DNA from: an uncultured Ruminococcus sp.
GTDB lineage: Bacteria > Bacillota > Clostridia > Oscillospirales > Acutalibacteraceae
Assembly: GCA_905234305.1 (NCBI GenBank)
Contig: CAJOHT010000052.1
Span: 1 to 17,170 of the forward strand
DNA length: 17,170 nucleotides
Reading direction: 5' to 3'
This document shows, one piece after another, positions 14,228 through 17,170 of this stretch (position 1 is its first letter; every line of letters begins with the position of its first letter). The position numbers and the translations under genes were made by a program. Below the pieces are notes generated by a model. That model worked only from the letters and a program-made list of their open reading frames with translations, did not search any database and was not told where the DNA came from.

Positions 14228-14843
14228 ATCTATTTCTTTTAAAACACTTCTTGTCAAACTCGGGGTTAAAAGCGTAGAAGTTTTTGCTATCGAGCTTATC
14301 GGTGAGTATGCGAAGGTTCTCGCCGAATCGCTGGTAATGCACTATTTCACGCTGTCTTAAAAACCGAATCGCGTCCTTAACATCGGGATCATCCGCAAAT
14401 CTTAAAATATTATCGTAAGTCGTCCGCGCTTTCTGCTCGGCGGCTAAATCTTCGTGCAGGTCTGTTATAGCGTCGCCTTTTGAGGCAATATACGCCGCAT
14501 TAAAAGGTACGCCCGAGGATGAGGCTGGATAAACTCCGAGAGTATGGTCTACGAAATAATCCCCGAAGCCCGATTCTTTAATTTCCTTTTCGCTTAACCC
14601 TTTAGTAAGCTGATAAATAATCGTTCCTACCATCTCTAAATGTGAAAGCTCCTCCGTCCCTATATCCGTTAAGGTGGCTTTTAGTTCGGGCAGGGGCATA
14701 GTGTAGCGCTGGCTTAAATATCTAAGCGACGCTCCAAGTTCGCCGTCGGCTCCGCCAAACTGGCTCATAATCATCTTGGCGAGCTTAGGGTTAGGGTTTT
14801 TGATATTTACAGGATATTGCAGCTTTTTTTCGTATACAAACAT
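14226..14843 (-). CDS. cotJC: Spore coat protein CotJC, manganese-catalase family
   Basis: A four-helix-bundle ferritin-like protein of the manganese catalase family that is incorporated into the spore coat, 205 residues. Candidate dimanganese ligands are all present: Glu35 (DGELGAS), Glu64/65 and His68 (GTEELSHLEM), Glu136 (HEDLAAEQKAR) and Glu166/His169 (REIVHYQRF). Catalase activity, breaking down hydrogen peroxide at the spore surface, is therefore possible. GAGGAGGAT precedes the ATG, and the start overlaps the cotJB stop by one base (TAATG), implying translational coupling. It is the last gene of the operon. Confidence 0.95.
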   Translation of the reverse strand: MFVYEKKLQYPVNIKNPNPKLAKMIMSQFGGADGELGASLRYLSQRYTMPLPELKATLTDIGTEELSHLEMVGTIIYQLTKGLSEKEIKESGFGDYFVDHTLGVYPASSSGVPFNAAYIASKGDAITDLHEDLAAEQKARTTYDNILRFADDPDVKDAIRFLRQREIVHYQRFGENLRILTDKLDSKNFYAFNPEFDKKCFKRNR

Positions 14844-15097
14844 TATTTATCCTCCTCATTTTCCCAAGGCCAAGGGGCTTTTATCCAACTCCAGCGGTTA
14901 GTGTTGTTCTCATTAACAGTAAGAGGTCCGTAGGATTTTTCGTATTTTTCTCTTAGCGGAGCGTATTTGTCAGTTATCTCTTTTATTTTATTTAAAGTAT
15001 CCTCATCATTCGGATGAGTATCAAGATAAAGTCTGAGGTCGTGGATTAAAAACTGGTACGACGACAGCTTTTTCATAAGGATTTCTCTGTCAGTCAT
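14843..15097 (-). CDS. cotJB: Spore coat protein CotJB
   Basis: 84 residues, MTDREILMKKLSSYQFLIHD leading into LRLYLDTHP, and a C-terminal aromatic-proline end WSWIKAPWPWENE typical of CotJB. The start at 15097 is used because TTTGGAGGT lies just upstream and the residues encoded by the longer frame (to 15166) are cotJA sequence read out of frame. It overlaps cotJA by 8 bases and cotJC by one, so the three genes form a compact operon. CotJB is a structural coat component; no catalytic motif is expected or seen. Confidence 0.93.
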   Translation of the reverse strand: MTDREILMKKLSSYQFLIHDLRLYLDTHPNDEDTLNKIKEITDKYAPLREKYEKSYGPLTVNENNTNRWSWIKAPWPWENEEDK

Positions 15098-15293
15098 CTT
15101 TACCTCCAAAGCATTTTTCTCCGAAAAACGGTTTATCCAGCACAGGGTAAGCGGTTCCCGACTCAAGCGCCTGAGCGGCTGAGTAGGTTTTAGAACCGCA
15201 CTGCTGGTACGGTATATATGCCATAGCTTCCACGGGATTTTGGGGTAGGGGAGTTATGCCGTAGCCTTGCATTACTGTTTCGATTATTTCCAA
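15090..15293 (-). CDS. cotJA: Spore coat associated protein CotJA
   Basis: The conserved CotJA block VEAMAYIPYQQ, then TYSAAQALESGTAYPVLDKP, then FFGEKCFGG is present. The start is chosen as TTG at 15293 (67 residues) because AAAGGAG lies 8 bases upstream; an in-frame ATG at 15323 would add ten residues but has no ribosome site. In other spore formers CotJA and CotJC depend on each other for assembly into the coat. First gene of the operon. Confidence 0.88.
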   Translation of the reverse strand: MEIIETVMQGYGITPLPQNPVEAMAYIPYQQCGSKTYSAAQALESGTAYPVLDKPFFGEKCFGGKDD

Positions 15294-15339
15294 AACGTAT
15301 TCTCCTTTATAGGTATTAAACACTGTTCAGTATTCCTTA

Positions 15340-15366
15340 TATATTATGAAAAGTGAAAGGATTTGT
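15340..15366 (-). promoter_or_regulatory. Mother-cell sporulation promoter (sigma-E/sigma-K type) of cotJABC
   Basis: On the minus strand, CATAATATA (15340-15348) fits the CATAnnnTA -10 of sigma-K and the CATAnnnT of sigma-E. An ACA at 15364-15366 lies 15 bases upstream, as in the sigma-K -35. In Bacillus subtilis cotJ is sigma-E dependent. No good sigma-A alternative was seen. Confidence 0.45.
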
Positions 15367-15472
15367 CCGAAAAATTTTTTTAATTGTTCATACTTATTTC
15401 ATATAGTTTTCACTTAAGGGTATTACTATAATGTCACAACATTTAAATAATCCAAGTTTGGAGGTAATTAAT

Positions 15473-17080
15473 ATGACAAACAATCCGTATGAACCTTATG
15501 AAAATAACTATACTCCCGAGAATATTCCCGAAGAGCCTAAGGCTGAACCCGAGAATATCAATTCATCGGTAAATCCCGAGACTACCGAGCATATTACAGC
15601 TCAGACTCCTGATTTTACACCCGACGAGTATTATCAGAAGAATTTTGCTGATAAGTCGTATTCCGCTGATAATTACGCGCGCTACGGCGAGGAATATTAT
15701 AACGAGCCGAAAAATCCAAATCCCGCTCCCAATTACGCCCGTCAGAACTCATATACAAGCGGCGCTTATCAACAGCCCGCTCAGAATTACACCTCGCAAT
15801 ACAACAGTTCGGCGTATCAGGTTCCGAAAGCTCCGAAGGCTCCTAAGCCCGTTAAGGAGAAAAAGCCTGTTACAAGAGGAGCTTTAGCGGCTATACTTGT
15901 AGTAAGCGTATTATGTTCATCAATACTCGGAATAGGCGGAGGCTTTGCTGCCGCGAATATGATAAGCAATACGTCGTCAAGCGATGGGTTGAATGTCAGC
16001 AAATCCGACTCGGGCAGCTCATCTTACGCATCCTCAACCGCCACGCTTACAACAACCGAGATCGTTAAGAAAACCGCGGATTCCGTTGTTGAAATCACAA
16101 CCGAGCAGGTAACAACAGGCTCTTTCTCTCAGCAGTATATCCAAAAGGGCGCGGGCTCGGGCGTTATAATCTCGAAAGACGGCTATATCGTTACCAACTA
16201 CCACGTAATTGACGGCGCGTCTAAAATCAGCATTACTTTACGCGATAAAACCGAGTACACCGACGTTAAGGTTATTGGAACTTATGAGGCGGGAGATTTA
16301 GCGCTTCTTAAAATCAGTCCGAAAAAGACCTTAACCTACGCTACATTCGGCGACAGCTCAAAAATCGCCGTAGGCGATTACGCAGTAGTAATCGGCAATC
16401 CGCTTGGTCAGCTTGGCGGAACAGTAACAGACGGTATTATAAGCGCTCTCGACAGAGAAGTGACTATCGATAACGAAACTATGAACCTGCTCCAGACCAA
16501 TTCCGAGATAAGCCCCGGTAACTCGGGCGGCGGACTTTTTAACGGTAACGGCGAATTAATCGGTATCGTTAACGCTAAATCAAGCTCGAGCGCGGCGGAA
16601 GGTATCGGCTTCGCTATTCCTATAAATGACGTACAGGACGTACTTTCCGATCTTAAAAAGTACGGCTACGTAAAGGGACAGATAGACCTCGGAATGTCGC
16701 TTTCCGACGTAAGTTCTACCGCTCAGCTCTGGATGTACGGCACTTCTCAGACAGGCGTCTATGTTACAAGCGTAAACTCAGGCGGCAGCGCCGATAAAGC
16801 AGGCTTCCGCTCAGGCGATATCATCACCAAGATTAATAATACAGAGGTTAAGTCAACTGCTGAGGTTAACTCGATAATCAAAAAACTTAAAGTAGGCGAT
16901 ACCGTTACATTCGGAGTATACCGCAACGGTCAGTCGGGTACGATAAAGATGAAACTCGCGGAGTATTCAAAAAACAGTTTAACTTCAAATAATTCCAATA
17001 ATTCCAATAACAATGGTAATGATGATTTCTTCGGTGACGACGATGACGACAGAGGAAGTATTTGGGACATTTTTGATTAG
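15473..17080 (+). CDS. Membrane-anchored HtrA/DegP-like serine protease with PDZ domain
   Basis: An envelope quality-control protease, 535 residues. The first 135 residues are a disordered cytoplasmic region rich in Pro, Asn, Tyr and Glu, ending in a Lys/Pro-rich stretch (PKAPKAPKPVKEKK). One membrane helix follows (about 136-164). The trypsin-like domain has a complete triad: His244 (TNYHVI), Asp275 (AGDLALLK) and Ser351 (SPGNSGGG). One PDZ domain spans about 405-497 (GVYVTSVNSGGSADKAGFRSGD). The end is an Asn-rich linker and an acidic tail (GDDDDDRGSIWDIFD). The start at 15473 is preferred to ATG 15431 because TTTGGAGGT lies 8-10 bases before it; 15431 overlaps a possible -10 (TATAAT 15427-15432). 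It stands alone with its own terminator. Confidence 0.95.
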   Translation: MTNNPYEPYENNYTPENIPEEPKAEPENINSSVNPETTEHITAQTPDFTPDEYYQKNFADKSYSADNYARYGEEYYNEPKNPNPAPNYARQNSYTSGAYQQPAQNYTSQYNSSAYQVPKAPKAPKPVKEKKPVTRGALAAILVVSVLCSSILGIGGGFAAANMISNTSSSDGLNVSKSDSGSSSYASSTATLTTTEIVKKTADSVVEITTEQVTTGSFSQQYIQKGAGSGVIISKDGYIVTNYHVIDGASKISITLRDKTEYTDVKVIGTYEAGDLALLKISPKKTLTYATFGDSSKIAVGDYAVVIGNPLGQLGGTVTDGIISALDREVTIDNETMNLLQTNSEISPGNSGGGLFNGNGELIGIVNAKSSSSAAEGIGFAIPINDVQDVLSDLKKYGYVKGQIDLGMSLSDVSSTAQLWMYGTSQTGVYVTSVNSGGSADKAGFRSGDIITKINNTEVKSTAEVNSIIKKLKVGDTVTFGVYRNGQSGTIKMKLAEYSKNSLTSNNSNNSNNNGNDDFFGDDDDDRGSIWDIFD

Positions 17081-17094
17081 TTAATAGATAAAGT

Positions 17095-17124
17095 AAAGGA
17101 GCTTCTTTTGAGGCTCCTTTTTTT
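17095..17124 (+). terminator. Intrinsic terminator after the HtrA protease
   Basis: AAAGGAGC (17095-17102) pairs with GCTCCTTT (17113-17120), loop of 10 bases, followed by a further four T. Confidence 0.88.
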
Positions 17125-17130
17125 ATGCAG

Positions 17131-17153
17131 TAGTCAGTATTCAGTATTCAGTA
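17131..17153 (+). repeat. Short tandem repeat of CAGTATT-like units at the right edge
   Basis: Three adjacent TCAGTA(TT) units follow the terminator. They probably mark the start of a dispersed intergenic element that continues outside the window; too short to say more. Confidence 0.35.
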
Positions 17154-17170
17154 GGGAACGAGTTCCACCT

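Overview
This window looks like chromosomal DNA of a spore-forming, starch-degrading Gram-positive gut bacterium of the Clostridia, most likely a Ruminococcus of the R. bromii type. The clues are a secreted GH13 alpha-amylase with a Pro/Thr linker and a dockerin (the architecture of amylosome enzymes), a cotJABC spore-coat operon, lipoproteins with classic lipoboxes, AGGAGG-type ribosome binding sites and low to moderate GC. No tRNA, rRNA, CRISPR array or intact transposase was seen.

Layout. 1-4300 is visibly more GC-rich than the rest. It holds the 5' two thirds of a CLC-type anion transporter (minus), a small membrane zinc-ribbon protein (plus, from a divergent promoter), and an MBOAT O-acyltransferase followed by its DHHW/SGNH-type partner. 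Both members of that last pair carry a frame break: a one-base loss in an A-run in the MBOAT gene and a short deletion near the 3' end of the DHHW gene. A shared bidirectional terminator separates them from a convergent lipoprotein esterase (minus). Next come a VanY-like D,D-carboxypeptidase lipoprotein (plus), a 5'-truncated gene remnant, a terminator, and a 300-base non-coding stretch that may encode a small structured RNA. The dockerin amylase follows on the minus strand, with a consensus promoter, a cre-like site and an inverted repeat upstream.

9240-14163 is the accessory heart of the window: a collapsed Rhs/YD-repeat polymorphic-toxin locus. A strong promoter and the secretion leader of an Rhs protein remain, but the body is gone. 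In its place come an orphan immunity-like membrane protein, a displaced Rhs core with an AT-rich toxin tip, and a second immunity-like gene that overlaps the toxin stop as ATGA. The two immunity-like proteins are diverged paralogues with the same architecture and the same C-terminal motif (EKVFG). Then comes a second Rhs fragment carrying a near-identical copy of about 185 bases of the first, broken off into the tail of an unrelated gene. The toxin tip has a His (GHTS) followed about 138 residues later by a Cys (NNKNC), suggesting a circularly permuted papain/NlpC-like fold; no nuclease motif was noticed.

The right end is housekeeping again: cotJABC (minus) with a sporulation-type promoter, and a membrane-anchored HtrA serine protease with one PDZ domain (plus). 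Themes are envelope and cell-surface functions: wall O-acylation (apparently lost), peptidoglycan trimming, extracellular starch attack, contact-dependent competition, spore coat and envelope proteolysis.
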